The notes under the pieces are model-generated. The model was not told where the DNA came from and did not search any database. It worked only from the letters and a program-made list of their open reading frames with translations. The translations under genes and the position numbers were made by a program. This document shows, piece after piece, positions 56,099 through 64,000 of a stretch of 64,000 nt of DNA (position 1 is the first letter of the stretch; each line of letters starts with the position of its first letter). The stretch spans positions 12,042 through 76,041 of the forward strand of contig CAVVCH010000048.1 of the NCBI GenBank assembly GCA_963746605.1. Direction: 5' to 3'. The stretch comes from CAVQSS01 sp963746605. Lineage in GTDB: Bacteria; Desulfobacterota; RBG-13-43-22.

Positions 56099-56827
56099 TC
56101 AACGCAGGGAATCGATGTTGGGCATAAAGGTCAACGTAAAGACCTCGTCCTTGAAGTCTCGCTTTTTTATTTTGGCGAAGACCATGATCGACTTATAGCC
56201 CTTGTAGAGGGGGCTGTCCGTCTCAATCACGGCCGGTCTCACCAGCCCCGCCCCAAAATCCTTGATGTCTTTGAAATAGAGCGTCTTGATCAGCATATTG
56301 GCCTCGGTAAGACATTCGATCTTGGTCGGTAGATTTTTATTCTTGTCCACCCACATTTTGAGCCGGTCATAGGCCACGGTCTTGGTCTTGGCCTTCAGAA
56401 GCAAAAGATGCTCGTCTGATAGGACCTCAACTTTTTCGCAATTATACTCCACGGAATAATCGAGAGCCAGTATATCGGCATTGTTGAAAACGCCGCCGAT
56501 GATCGACTGAAGGCTGGTGATGCGGATAGGCTTCCCTACGTTGGGGATATACAGCCACATATTGTCTCCGAGCCTAAGGGTACTCCGCCCTTTTTCACTG
56601 GCCGGCGAAAGAAACAGCCCGGCCATTTTATCCGTCCCTTTTTTGGCGGTAAAATAGATATACTCCTTTTTCTTCCCATCCGGTTCGAGGTTGATGATCT
56701 TCCGATGTGATTCATAGGATTCAGGACTCATGTTTTTGTCGACCTGTTCGAGCAGTTTAGCGCCGTCAACGGCATAAGCGGGAAAAGCAAGCAAGAGAGA
56801 AAAAAACCAAACAATGATTTTTGACAT
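56099..56827 (-). CDS. LolA-like outer membrane lipoprotein-sorting protein
   Basis: This 242-residue periplasmic protein has a signal peptide (about 1-19; PAYAVDG). It belongs to the outer-membrane lipoprotein-sorting (LolA/LolB-like) family. The fold carries hydrophobic ligands across the periplasm. Motifs include GDNMWLYIPNVGKPIRI, and the region KMWVDKNKNLPTKIECLTEA is typical. It sits between an FtsX-type permease and a beta-barrel gene. GGAGG lies 5 bases before the ATG. Confidence 0.8.
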   Translation of the reverse strand: MSKIIVWFFSLLLAFPAYAVDGAKLLEQVDKNMSPESYESHRKIINLEPDGKKKEYIYFTAKKGTDKMAGLFLSPASEKGRSTLRLGDNMWLYIPNVGKPIRITSLQSIIGGVFNNADILALDYSVEYNCEKVEVLSDEHLLLLKAKTKTVAYDRLKMWVDKNKNLPTKIECLTEANMLIKTLYFKDIKDFGAGLVRPAVIETDSPLYKGYKSIMVFAKIKKRDFKDEVFTLTFMPNIDSLR

Positions 56828-56881
56828 ACATTCCTCCAGAGATGGTTTCGAATTTCGTGAATTGTGTTTTGATTCTTACAG

Positions 56882-58120
56882 TTATACATGCCTCAGGGCC
56901 TTAATCGGGTCCATCCTCGAAGCCTTGAAAGCAGGCTGAAGACTTCCCAGTACGGCCACGATCACGACGATCAACGAGACCGTAATGATTTCAGAGACTT
57001 TTATGCTCGGCTGGAGGACCAGCCCCGTATGCATGGCAAAACTAAAGGTGATTTTCGCCTGGCGAAGCAGGAAAATGATTAAGAGTCCGAGGCCGTTTCC
57101 GATGAGGGCGCCGAAGATGGCCAGCGAAAAACCCTCGATGATAAACATGGAGAGGATTTTCCCAGGCCGGGTGCCGATGGCCGCGATGGTCCCGATTTCG
57201 CGTATTCTTTCATAAACCGCCATGACCATGACATTCATGATGCTCACCAGGACAATGGAGATCAGCATAAGCTTGACAAAAAGAGCCATGGCATCGATCA
57301 TCCGGGAAAGGTGAAAAAAAGGCGAGAGTTTTTCCCAGGTGTGTACCTCAAAAACAGGCTTGCCCTGTTTATCCCGTTCGCTTCCCAGCGTTTGGACGAG
57401 CTTATTTTCTACCTGATGTAATCGTCCGAAATCGACAAGACGCAGCGCGATCTCACTGATCTCCCTTTCATCCATCCTGAGGATCTCGGAGGCATCATCG
57501 ATATGCAGGTACCCATCCCGTCCTCCCGGACCGGTGGCGCTCTCCAGGATCCCTCCGACCCGGAGTTGTTTGCCATTCACCGAGCCGTCTTTGTTGGTGG
57601 CAACGACTACGATCATATCGCCGACTGCAACTTTCATCCCCTTGGCCAGGAGCTCGGGGATGAGCAACTCCCCCCTTTTTATGTTCTTTTCGCCTTCTAT
57701 AATTCTGGCCGGCAAAAGCGGCACCGTTTTAAACTCTTTTTCCGGATAGACCCCGTTGAGCCGGATAGGGGTTGTTTCCGTGAAGTTGCTGAACATGCCG
57801 GCGAATTTCAGACGCGGCGAATAGGCTCCAATATCGGGCATCTTTTGAAGGGCCTGCTCGATCTGGGCCACGGCTGGAGGTTTCAGATTCAAGGTGAGGG
57901 GCGAGTTGTCGATGGAGGCCACGTAACCCCTTTTGTGGATCTGGAGGTGGCCGAGCATGGAATCGGTTATTCCCCCGATCATCATGTCCTTAAAGGAGCC
58001 GCTGGTGGCGATAAACACCAGAACAAAGATCATCCCTATGGCCACCAGGGAAGCCGTGAGGAAAGTCCTTCTTTTGTACCGCCTCAGGTTTCTGATGGCG
58101 ATCTTGAATAGGTTACCCAT
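56882..58120 (-). CDS. FtsX/LolE-type ABC permease
   Basis: This is a 412-residue permease with the MacB/LolC architecture: one N-terminal helix (about 20-42), a large periplasmic domain, then three C-terminal helices (about 280-305, 320-355, 375-400). It ends in RMDPIKALRHV, the coupling tail typical of the family. It overlaps the ATPase gene by 8 bases, so both should act together. The substrate may be a lipid, lipoprotein or peptide rather than a sugar or ion. Confidence 0.85.
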   Translation of the reverse strand: MGNLFKIAIRNLRRYKRRTFLTASLVAIGMIFVLVFIATSGSFKDMMIGGITDSMLGHLQIHKRGYVASIDNSPLTLNLKPPAVAQIEQALQKMPDIGAYSPRLKFAGMFSNFTETTPIRLNGVYPEKEFKTVPLLPARIIEGEKNIKRGELLIPELLAKGMKVAVGDMIVVVATNKDGSVNGKQLRVGGILESATGPGGRDGYLHIDDASEILRMDEREISEIALRLVDFGRLHQVENKLVQTLGSERDKQGKPVFEVHTWEKLSPFFHLSRMIDAMALFVKLMLISIVLVSIMNVMVMAVYERIREIGTIAAIGTRPGKILSMFIIEGFSLAIFGALIGNGLGLLIIFLLRQAKITFSFAMHTGLVLQPSIKVSEIITVSLIVVIVAVLGSLQPAFKASRMDPIKALRHV

Positions 58121-58817
58121 TTTTATTCCCTCCCTTGTCCTGCCGGCCGACCACTCTTCCGTCTTCCAGTTGGTAGATCACCTCAGCCTCTCCGACGATC
58201 TTTTGATCGTGCGTTGAAAATATGAAGGTCGTCCGAAAATCGTCCCGCATTTTTTTCATGAGGTCTATGACCATAAAAGCCGTCTTCTGGTCGAGATTGG
58301 CCGTCGGTTCATCCGCCAGCACCAATTGGGGATTGGTCACCAGTGCCCGGGCCACGGCTACTCTCTGCTTTTGTCCCCCGGAGATCTGGTCCGGATATTT
58401 ATCCTTCTGCTCGCTCATCCCCACCGCTTCAAGGACCGACAGGACTCTTTTTTTTCTTTCCTCCGCCGGTACCTTCTGAACCATGAGCAGGGGGTATTCA
58501 ATGTTTTCAAAGACCGTCAGCACCGGGATCAGGTTGAAATCCTGGAAAATGAACCCGAGATGTTTTCCCCGGAAGTTGGCGCTTTGGTTTCGGTCCAGAT
58601 GCACCACATCCGTATCGGCAACCCGCAGGTTTCCCTCGGTCGGTTTATCGAGGCAGCCGATGAGATTTAAGAGGGTCGTCTTTCCGCTGCCGGAAGGCCC
58701 GATGAAGGAAACGAACGCCGCCGGTTCTATGACAAAACTGACACCCCTAAGAGCCTGGACGGTTATTTCCCCCACCTGGTAATTTTTGCTGATGTTCTCT
58801 GCCACTATTAATCCCAT
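58113..58817 (-). CDS. LolD/MacB-type ABC ATPase
   Basis: This 234-residue ATPase has Walker A GPSGSGKTT, signature ISGGQKQRVAVARAL, Walker B VLADEPT and a His switch STHD. I start at the ATG at 58817 (MGLIVAEN), which has GAGGAG upstream; a much longer reading frame exists but is only a shadow of the permease gene. It lies between two FtsX-type permease genes and could serve both. Confidence 0.9.
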   Translation of the reverse strand: MGLIVAENISKNYQVGEITVQALRGVSFVIEPAAFVSFIGPSGSGKTTLLNLIGCLDKPTEGNLRVADTDVVHLDRNQSANFRGKHLGFIFQDFNLIPVLTVFENIEYPLLMVQKVPAEERKKRVLSVLEAVGMSEQKDKYPDQISGGQKQRVAVARALVTNPQLVLADEPTANLDQKTAFMVIDLMKKMRDDFRTTFIFSTHDQKIVGEAEVIYQLEDGRVVGRQDKGGNKNG

Positions 58818-58852
58818 ATTTTCTTCTCCTCTCGAAAATAACTCGTAGACAT

Positions 58853-60093
58853 TTATAGCCTTCTCAATATATCGGCAGGCTTCATCCGGGAAGTCCGCCT
58901 TCCCATGAAAAAGCTGGCCAGGGCGCCGGCCATGAGCGACAGGGCGATGGCGCCCGCACTCAGGCCGGCCGAAATACTGACCGGCAGTCTGACCACGGTC
59001 TGTGCCGTTGCTGCAGCCTCCTTGGCAAAAGCGGGCGTGAGGTTGATTTCCCAGGGTGTTGATATCGGTATGGAGAGAAAGCCCAGGAGGTAAGAGATGG
59101 CATAGCCGGCGACAAGACCGACGAGACCTCCGGCGAAGGATTGCAATAAGGCCTCGGCCATGAGTTGCTTTTGCACATCTTTCTCGGTCCAGCCGACCGC
59201 TTTCAGGATACCGATCTCGCTGGAGCGGGCCACGAGGTTGGCGAGCATGGTCTTGATGATGAGGAATATGGCGCCCCCGAGGGCCACTAGGGAGGCCAGC
59301 CAGGAGAACTGATCTGATATCTTCGATACGCCTCCCATCAACTCCAGGAAAGAGTCGGAACTGGTGACGGAGACCCCCGGAAGTTCCCGGCCGATCTGGG
59401 ACTTCACTTGGGTAAGAAGCGAGGGGTTCCGGAGTCGCAGGTAAGTGACATTGACGCCCTCGGCGATGCCCGCCAGATCCTGGGCATTTTTCAAGGGTAG
59501 GTAGATATTGGCGGAGGCAATCTGGGACCCTTCCTTGATCTCGAGAAGTCCCACGACGGTAAAGGGATATTTGCCGATGGCCATCTGCCCGCCAACCTTG
59601 GTGTGATGGAACTTGGCATAGTGCTTCTCCACGACAATTTCCCCATCTTTTTCGGGAAAACGGCCTTCTTTGAGCCACTCCTTCACCTTGATAGGGCCTA
59701 AGCTCGGCTGGGCCAGATCAACGCCCATGATCGTCCTGAAGCCGCCCCGGTCGAACTCCCAGAGCAGAAGTGCTGAGGCGGTAGCCGCAACGCCGTCGAG
59801 AGAGAGCAGTTTTCCGCAGGTCTTCGGGGGACAGCAGTTGATTCGAAAAAGGCAACCGGATACCCCGCATGGAGGGGAGCGTCTGCGCCGCATCGACCGC
59901 CCGCTTCTCCGGTTTCTGAATAACGAGATCTGCTCCGAGATTCTTGAAAGGTGTGCTTACCGCCTGCTGATAGGCCGTGGAAACCGCGTTGATGGAGACA
60001 AACAGGGCGATACCTATGGCGATGCCCGAGGATATTCACCAGGGTCCGGTGATGGTGATGACGAAGTTCCTTGATGACGTAGCGAACGTTCAT
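58853..60093 (-). CDS. FtsX/LolE-type ABC permease, frame broken twice
   Basis: The ends are typical: MNVRYVIKELRHHHHRT at the start and RMKPADILRRL at the end. Single extra bases at 60024 and 59810 break the frame. Removing both gives about 412 residues, the same length as the permease at 56882, with the early helix (ILGIAIGIALFVSIN) restored. The ATG follows GAGGAAG. It may pair with the ATPase at 58113. Confidence 0.8.
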
Positions 60094-60100
60094 GGCTTCC

Positions 60101-60508
60101 TCACTTTTTGCCCGTTGCCAGACTAAGGGCCGCTTTCAGATCGTCGAGGGTCCATTTGCCTTGAAAGGAGGCCGGCCCTGACCCGGTGGGGAATCCGGCG
60201 AAAGTTATCTGCTTCACGCCGATGGTCCATTGGGGCTTACCGTCTATCCAGATGATGAGGGGCACATGCTGCTTTATCCCCATCTTGGCCATGAATTGTG
60301 CTCCTTCTTCCGTGTCGAAGTCATGCCAAGACACCGTGATCATATCGCCATAGCCGGAGAAAACCCCTTTCGTCTTGTTGAGCGTATCCCTGAGGGGGCC
60401 GTGGTTCATGTAAAGCACGTCGACCTTAACCGGGTTTGCCGCGTGGACGCTGGGACTGTCGTAGAGGACCAAGAACACCGCCAGACAGAGAAGAAGGAGG
60501 TTTTTCAT
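60101..60508 (-). CDS. Periplasmic thioredoxin-like protein without CxxC
   Basis: The 135-residue protein has a signal peptide (about 1-23; VHAANP). A small alpha/beta domain follows, with VDVLYMNHGPL and a cis-Pro-like VPLIIWIDGKP typical of thioredoxin folds. It has no CxxC, so redox activity is unlikely. It lies between the two ABC modules. Its ATG overlaps the TGA of the upstream ATPase gene by four bases (ATGA). It may be a periplasmic accessory of the ABC systems. I do not recognise a named family. Confidence 0.55.
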   Translation of the reverse strand: MKNLLLLCLAVFLVLYDSPSVHAANPVKVDVLYMNHGPLRDTLNKTKGVFSGYGDMITVSWHDFDTEEGAQFMAKMGIKQHVPLIIWIDGKPQWTIGVKQITFAGFPTGSGPASFQGKWTLDDLKAALSLATGKK

Positions 60509-61173
60509 GATACGACCTCCCCATCGCGCATACCTATCACACGATCCGCGGTTTTGGCCAATTCCGACTCGTGGGTTACCATAAGGATGGCGACTCCTTC
60601 CTGCGTGTGGAGCCTGTCCAGGATGTCCATAATGGCATCGCCGGTCCCCGAGTCCAGGTTTCCGGTCGGCTCGTCGGCAAAAAGGACCTTCGGGTGGTTT
60701 ATGAGCGCCCGGGCGATGGCGACCCGCTGCTTTTCCCCCCCGGAGAGGGCCGAGGGCAAGTGTTCCACTCTGGGTAACAAATCCATTCGCTCCAGGAGTT
60801 CCATGGCCCGTCTTTCCCGCTCTTCAGCCGCCATCTTTATAGGAAAGAGCGGAAGGGCCACATTTTCCCAGGCGGAAAGAGTGGGGATGAGGTTAAAGGA
60901 CTGGAAGATGAAGCCCACGTTGTTCCGGCGGAAGAGGGCCAACTCATCCTCGGTGGCGCTGGTAATATCCTTTCCGTCAAGCATGACCTTTCCCCCAGTC
61001 GGGCGCTCCAGCCCCGAGAGAAGGGAGAGGAGCGTGGTCTTACCGCAGCCCGATTTGCCGACCAGACAGACGAATTCACCGGCGGAAATCGAGAGGGAGA
61101 CATTTTTCACCACCTCCAGATCGCCGTACTTTTTACTGAGATTGTTACCCGTTAAAATAGTTCCATTATTCAT
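60505..61173 (-). CDS. LolD/MacB-type ABC ATPase (2)
   Basis: This 222-residue ATPase has Walker A GKSGCGKTT, signature LSGGEKQRVAIARAL, Walker B VLFADEPTGNLD and an MVTHE switch. It overlaps its permease gene (61166) by 8 bases and the thioredoxin-like gene by 4, which indicates one operon. Confidence 0.9.
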   Translation of the reverse strand: MNNGTILTGNNLSKKYGDLEVVKNVSLSISAGEFVCLVGKSGCGKTTLLSLLSGLERPTGGKVMLDGKDITSATEDELALFRRNNVGFIFQSFNLIPTLSAWENVALPLFPIKMAAEERERRAMELLERMDLLPRVEHLPSALSGGEKQRVAIARALINHPKVLFADEPTGNLDSGTGDAIMDILDRLHTQEGVAILMVTHESELAKTADRVIGMRDGEVVS

Positions 61174-62417
61174 GTCGTAAAACCTCCGAAGGTTTGATTT
61201 TTGAAATGTTTCTCCCCAGGAGCGCGCCGGTAAGACCGCCGATGACTACAGAAAGCAGGACAGCAAACGCACCCAAGGTCCACGGCACATGGACCGGAAG
61301 CCGGAGCGTCTTGAAGATCTGGTCGCCTCCTCCGGGCAGAAAGTGCGGCGTGGGGCTCATCTCCCAGGGGATGGGGATTTTCACCTGGATGAATCCAAGC
61401 GCAAGCGAAGCAACCAGGGCGATGAGCAGGCCCAGGATGCCGGCCAGAAAGCATTGGATGACCGATTCCGAGAGGAGCTGGGTGACGACATTGCGATTGG
61501 TCCAGCCGACAGCCTTCAGAACGCCGATCTCCCTGGCCCGTTCGGCGATATTGCCCGCCATGGTCTTGAAGGCGATGAGAACGGCAACGATGATCGCGAT
61601 CAAAGAGGCTGCCATGGTGAACTTGTCGGACAGGGCAAAGAGGCTGCCGAGGAGCTTCAAGAAGGAGTCCGGCGTGCCGATGGTCGCCTTTTTGTCGACG
61701 ATGGCCGGAAGGACCGAAGCCAATGAGGGTAATCTTCTCCTGGTCGGCCTTGATGAAAAGGAGGTTGACATCGGCCGGACCAAAGGGCGAGACCGACTGG
61801 ACCTGGGGGGAGGCCGCTGCCAGGTTTTGTGCCTCGGCCAAGGGGATATAGACGTTGGCCACGGCGATCTTCGCCGCCCGGGAGGCATCGATCACTCCGA
61901 CAACCGGATAGGATCTTTTCGCTATTGAAATGGTATCGCCTACCTTCATGTTGAATTGCCGGGCATAGGAAAGCTCAACGAGGGCCTCTGTTTTCCCCTC
62001 TTCCAGGAAACGCCCTTCGGTCACCGCTCGCGACAGGGTTGCCGGACCAACGGTGTTGTGCTGCTCGATCCCTAGGACAATCCAGGCCCTATTAGGATCG
62101 AAGACCCAGAGAAGAACGGCCTTGCCTATACCCCTCACCCCCGGAAGGTCCTGGATCTTTTTCACCTGGTCATCCCGGATGGTCTCGGCCGAGCAGGGGA
62201 AAACCGCCCCGGTAAGCTGCTCAGGGACATTCCCCGGTCGCTGGACCGTGATGTCGGCCCCGATCTCTTTCAGGGGCGCATGGGCTGCCTGTCGATAGGC
62301 GGCGGAGAGGGCGTTAAGAATAATCAGGAGGGCGATGCCTATCGACAGCCCGATGATCGCCGCCAGGGTTCTTCGCCGCTGATAATAGAGTTCTTTTATC
62401 AAATAATGCAGATTCAT
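61166..62417 (-). CDS. FtsX/MacB-type ABC permease (2), frame broken
   Basis: The N-terminus (MNLHYLIKELYYQRRRT) and C-terminus (KIKPSEVLRHE) are typical of the family. One extra base at 61724 separates the large periplasmic domain from the last three helices. Repair gives about 416 residues. I prefer the ATG at 62417, which has GAGGAG 5 bases upstream. It is a paralogue of the permease at 58853. Confidence 0.82.
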
Positions 62418-62529
62418 AGCACTCCTCAATCTCGGTGATCTTCCATGCTTTTTCGGGTACCGCTTGGCCGGCGACCGTCGAGAAAAATTTTTATCTGAAA
62501 TCGAATGGTTCTGGTAGGCGTAGGGGGCG

Positions 62530-63009
62530 TTAAGGACAGAGCGCCTCTTTTCTCTTGGCCATGGCGCCCTCGATCAGATCCAGAAATTTCTTCTGCTGGT
62601 TTTTGTCGAGCAGGGATTTGAATTCGAGCATATGGGCTACGACCATACGCTGCATATTTTCCTGAGTTTTGTTGATTTGAATGATGGTCCCCTGGATGGC
62701 TTGACTATCTGGGTTATCCGTACGTATGTAACCAAAAAGCCCTTCCCTCAGACGTTCCACTTCCTGTCTCTTCTTACCCAGGGCTTCATGGAACGATGCC
62801 GCCTTTTGCTGGAACGGCTTTATTTGTTCCGGCTTCAAGGATAATGCAGCGAACAGGTGATTGTCCTGAATACCGCAGCCTACCGGTGCTGTCAGAGGAA
62901 AGTGAGATTGATGGTGAACATGGTAATAGTTGTATCCTGCGGCCCCCAGCAGCGAAAAATTCAACAGCAAAGAAAGAATAAGAATATACTTTAAGAGGCT
63001 ATTTTTCAT
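62530..63009 (-). CDS. Periplasmic ZraP/CpxP-like metal- or stress-sensing protein
   Basis: This 159-residue protein has an N-terminal membrane/signal segment (about 6-27) and then a helical repressor-type domain with His-rich HVHHQSH, LSLKPEQIKPFQQK and the C-terminal KNQQKKFLDLIEG. This matches the periplasmic heavy-metal sensor family (ZraP/CnrX/Spy). It follows an anti-sigma gene, the order seen in CnrX/CnrY-type circuits. The ATG at 63009 overlaps the anti-sigma stop and has GGAG upstream. Confidence 0.8.
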   Translation of the reverse strand: MKNSLLKYILILSLLLNFSLLGAAGYNYYHVHHQSHFPLTAPVGCGIQDNHLFAALSLKPEQIKPFQQKAASFHEALGKKRQEVERLREGLFGYIRTDNPDSQAIQGTIIQINKTQENMQRMVVAHMLEFKSLLDKNQQKKFLDLIEGAMAKRKEALCP

Positions 63010-63470
63010 TGGTTGTCTCCGCGAGCGCAACATAGATACTCCCTATCGAATCGGAGGGTGTCGACTGAAACAAATCCAAGGAAAAGGACTCCTGAATGGT
63101 GACGGGCCTTTGGGGAAGTCACCCTGTCGGCTACCAGCAGGGGACCGAAAAAGTATGCCGGTTATAACTACGATTAGCGCGAAGGCCACTTCCATGGCCC
63201 GTAGGGCTAAAGGCCGGAGGGTAAAAAAGGCCCACCACCGGGAAGGCTCTTTGGTTTCCAGACTCGCCATGACCCTGGTAGCGAAACCATAAGGCGCGGA
63301 AAATCTTTCGGCGGAGGCGAATAGTTCATGGACAGACTGGATCTCTTCCAGTGCCTCTCGGCAGTCCTGAACAGCTCCGGATGTGGAAGGCAGAAGGTCT
63401 CTTTTTCATCCGGACCCAATTGGTCATCGATATAGGCTGAAATCAGTTCTCGTATCCCGGAACAGTGCAT
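62999..63470 (-). CDS. Zinc-finger anti-sigma factor, frame broken four times
   Basis: The repaired product has about 155 residues. An N-terminal zinc-binding module HIRSCSGC (H-x3-C-x2-C) follows LISAYIDDQLGPDEKE. A single membrane helix is near residue 95-115 (AMEVAFALIVVITGILFG), and the C-terminal tail contains STPSDSIGSIYVAL. Four single extra bases (63386, 63364, 63147, 63104) scatter it over frames. It should hold the ECF sigma factor encoded 19 bases upstream. Confidence 0.75.
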
Positions 63471-63489
63471 TTTTTACTCTCCTATACTA

Positions 63490-64000
63490 TTAAACGGTTG
63501 AAATCCTGATTTTGTTCCAACATTTTTCATCCACTTCGATTCCTTTTTTCAGCAGAAGTCGGCGTAGTTCCTCCCGGGTTCTCGATATCCTCGATTTTAC
63601 CGTCCCTATCGAGGTGTGCAGAACTTCTGAAATTTCATCGTAAGAAAGCCCTTCGATCTCCTTCAAGACGATGACGGTCCTTGAATTCTTTGGACAATTG
63701 TTCGAGGGCGGACTTAATGGCCCGACCGATCTCCTTGGATTGGTAGCGACCGTTCGGGAGATGGCTCGGCGGATAGGCAGTTCCTCGGCCAGAGATTCGT
63801 TTTTGAGGGGTTCGGGCCGAAATTTCCTTTTGTGGTCGAGGCAGGTATTTACTCCGATGCGGTATAGCCAGGTGTAAAGGGAGGATTCAGGTTTGAAATC
63901 CTTTAACTTCCGGTAGGCCTTAATAAATACTTCTTGGGCGGCATCCTCGGCATCCTGAGGATGTACAAGCAGGTAGCGGCAGAGGTTATAGATTCTATCT
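63490..64000 (-). CDS. ECF sigma-70 family factor, partial and frame broken
   Basis: The 5' end lies outside the window. Region 2 shows CRYLLVHPQDAEDAAQEVF and YTWLYRIGVNTCLDHKRK. Region 4 shows EIEGLSYDEISEVL and TSIGTVKSRISRTREEL. Between them three single extra bases (63774, 63743, 63679) break the frame; repair gives QSKEIGRAIKSALEQLSKEFK. The combination with a zinc-finger anti-sigma and a periplasmic sensor suggests envelope or metal stress control of the ABC cluster downstream. Confidence 0.78.
   Translation of the reverse strand, partial: DRIYNLCRYLLVHPQDAEDAAQEVFIKAYRKLKDFKPESSLYTWLYRIGVNTCLDHKRKFRPEPLKNESLAEELPIRRAISRTVATNPRRSVGPLSPPSNNCPKNSRTVIVLKEIEGLSYDEISEVLHTSIGTVKSRISRTREELRRLLLKKGIEVDEKCWNKIRISTV

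Noticed and set aside
58818..59678. Long N-terminal extension of the ABC ATPase frame
   Set aside because: It lies inside the permease gene; the ATG at 58817 has a clear ribosome site and gives a normal ATPase.
1..64000. Programmed +1 ribosomal frameshifting as the cause of the many breaks
   Set aside because: The sites share no slippery codon, stop codon or stem-loop context, and occur in unrelated genes; consensus errors are simpler.

Overview
The window reads as a chromosomal segment of a strictly or facultatively anaerobic deltaproteobacterium (Desulfobacterota). Pointers are a TunR-type tungstate/molybdate regulator, a DUF3786 protein, an archaeal-style modular ferredoxin glutamate synthase, a MetF/MetV/MvhD methylenetetrahydrofolate reductase module, GlnK-AmtB pairs behind sigma-54 promoters, and multi-domain sensor kinases. 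This placement is inference from gene content. I see no rRNA, tRNA or CRISPR array.

Layout. 1-1.8 kb: a sensor kinase running off the left edge. 2.0-2.6 kb: a zinc-ribbon membrane protein. 2.6-26.3 kb: a nitrogen-assimilation block, nearly all on the minus strand. Its parts are glutamate synthase modules, MetF/MetV/MvhD, two glutamine synthetases, GlnE, GlnD, several P-II proteins, two AmtB transporters and a TorF-type porin. Four near-consensus sigma-54 promoters (glnB, amtB1, amtB2, porin) mark it as one regulon. 26.6-27.8 kb: an MFS transporter. 28.1-38.2 kb, plus strand: a Wsp-like chemosensory operon (CheW, CheR-TPR, CheW, MCP, CheA-REC, CheB) that ends in a REC-PAS-PAS histidine kinase rather than a diguanylate cyclase. 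It lies between a DUF3786 remnant and an intact DUF3786 gene. 38.8-43.6 kb: radical SAM and AIM24 proteins, a truncated cation exchanger and a GH99-like protein. 43.7-46.1 kb: fdhD and a eukaryote-type hisH-hisF fusion. 46.2-49.2 kb: an NRAMP-related transporter with a soluble PRC/MgtE-N/CBS partner and a HAD phosphatase. 49.3-52.2 kb: MFS debris, a palindromic repeat, enolase, a thioesterase and a HIT protein. 52.3-54.6 kb: a TauE/SafE permease divergent from TunR. 54.7-64 kb, minus strand: an ECF sigma/anti-sigma pair, a periplasmic ZraP-like sensor, two MacB/LolCDE-like ABC systems, a periplasmic thioredoxin-like protein, a LolA-like carrier and an outer-membrane barrel.

The nitrogen block works as a unit. 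AmtB and GlnK import and sense ammonium, GlnD modifies P-II, GlnE controls the beta-type glutamine synthetase, and the glutamate synthase modules finish ammonium assimilation. The MTHFR/MvhD genes sit just upstream of glutamate synthase in the same direction.

A technical signal cuts across everything. At least 23 reading-frame breaks can be repaired, and every one is a single extra base, never a missing one. The repaired proteins are well conserved and have family-typical lengths. I therefore treat most broken genes as intact genes with uncorrected insertion errors, and call true remnants only where sequence is lost or in-frame stops appear.
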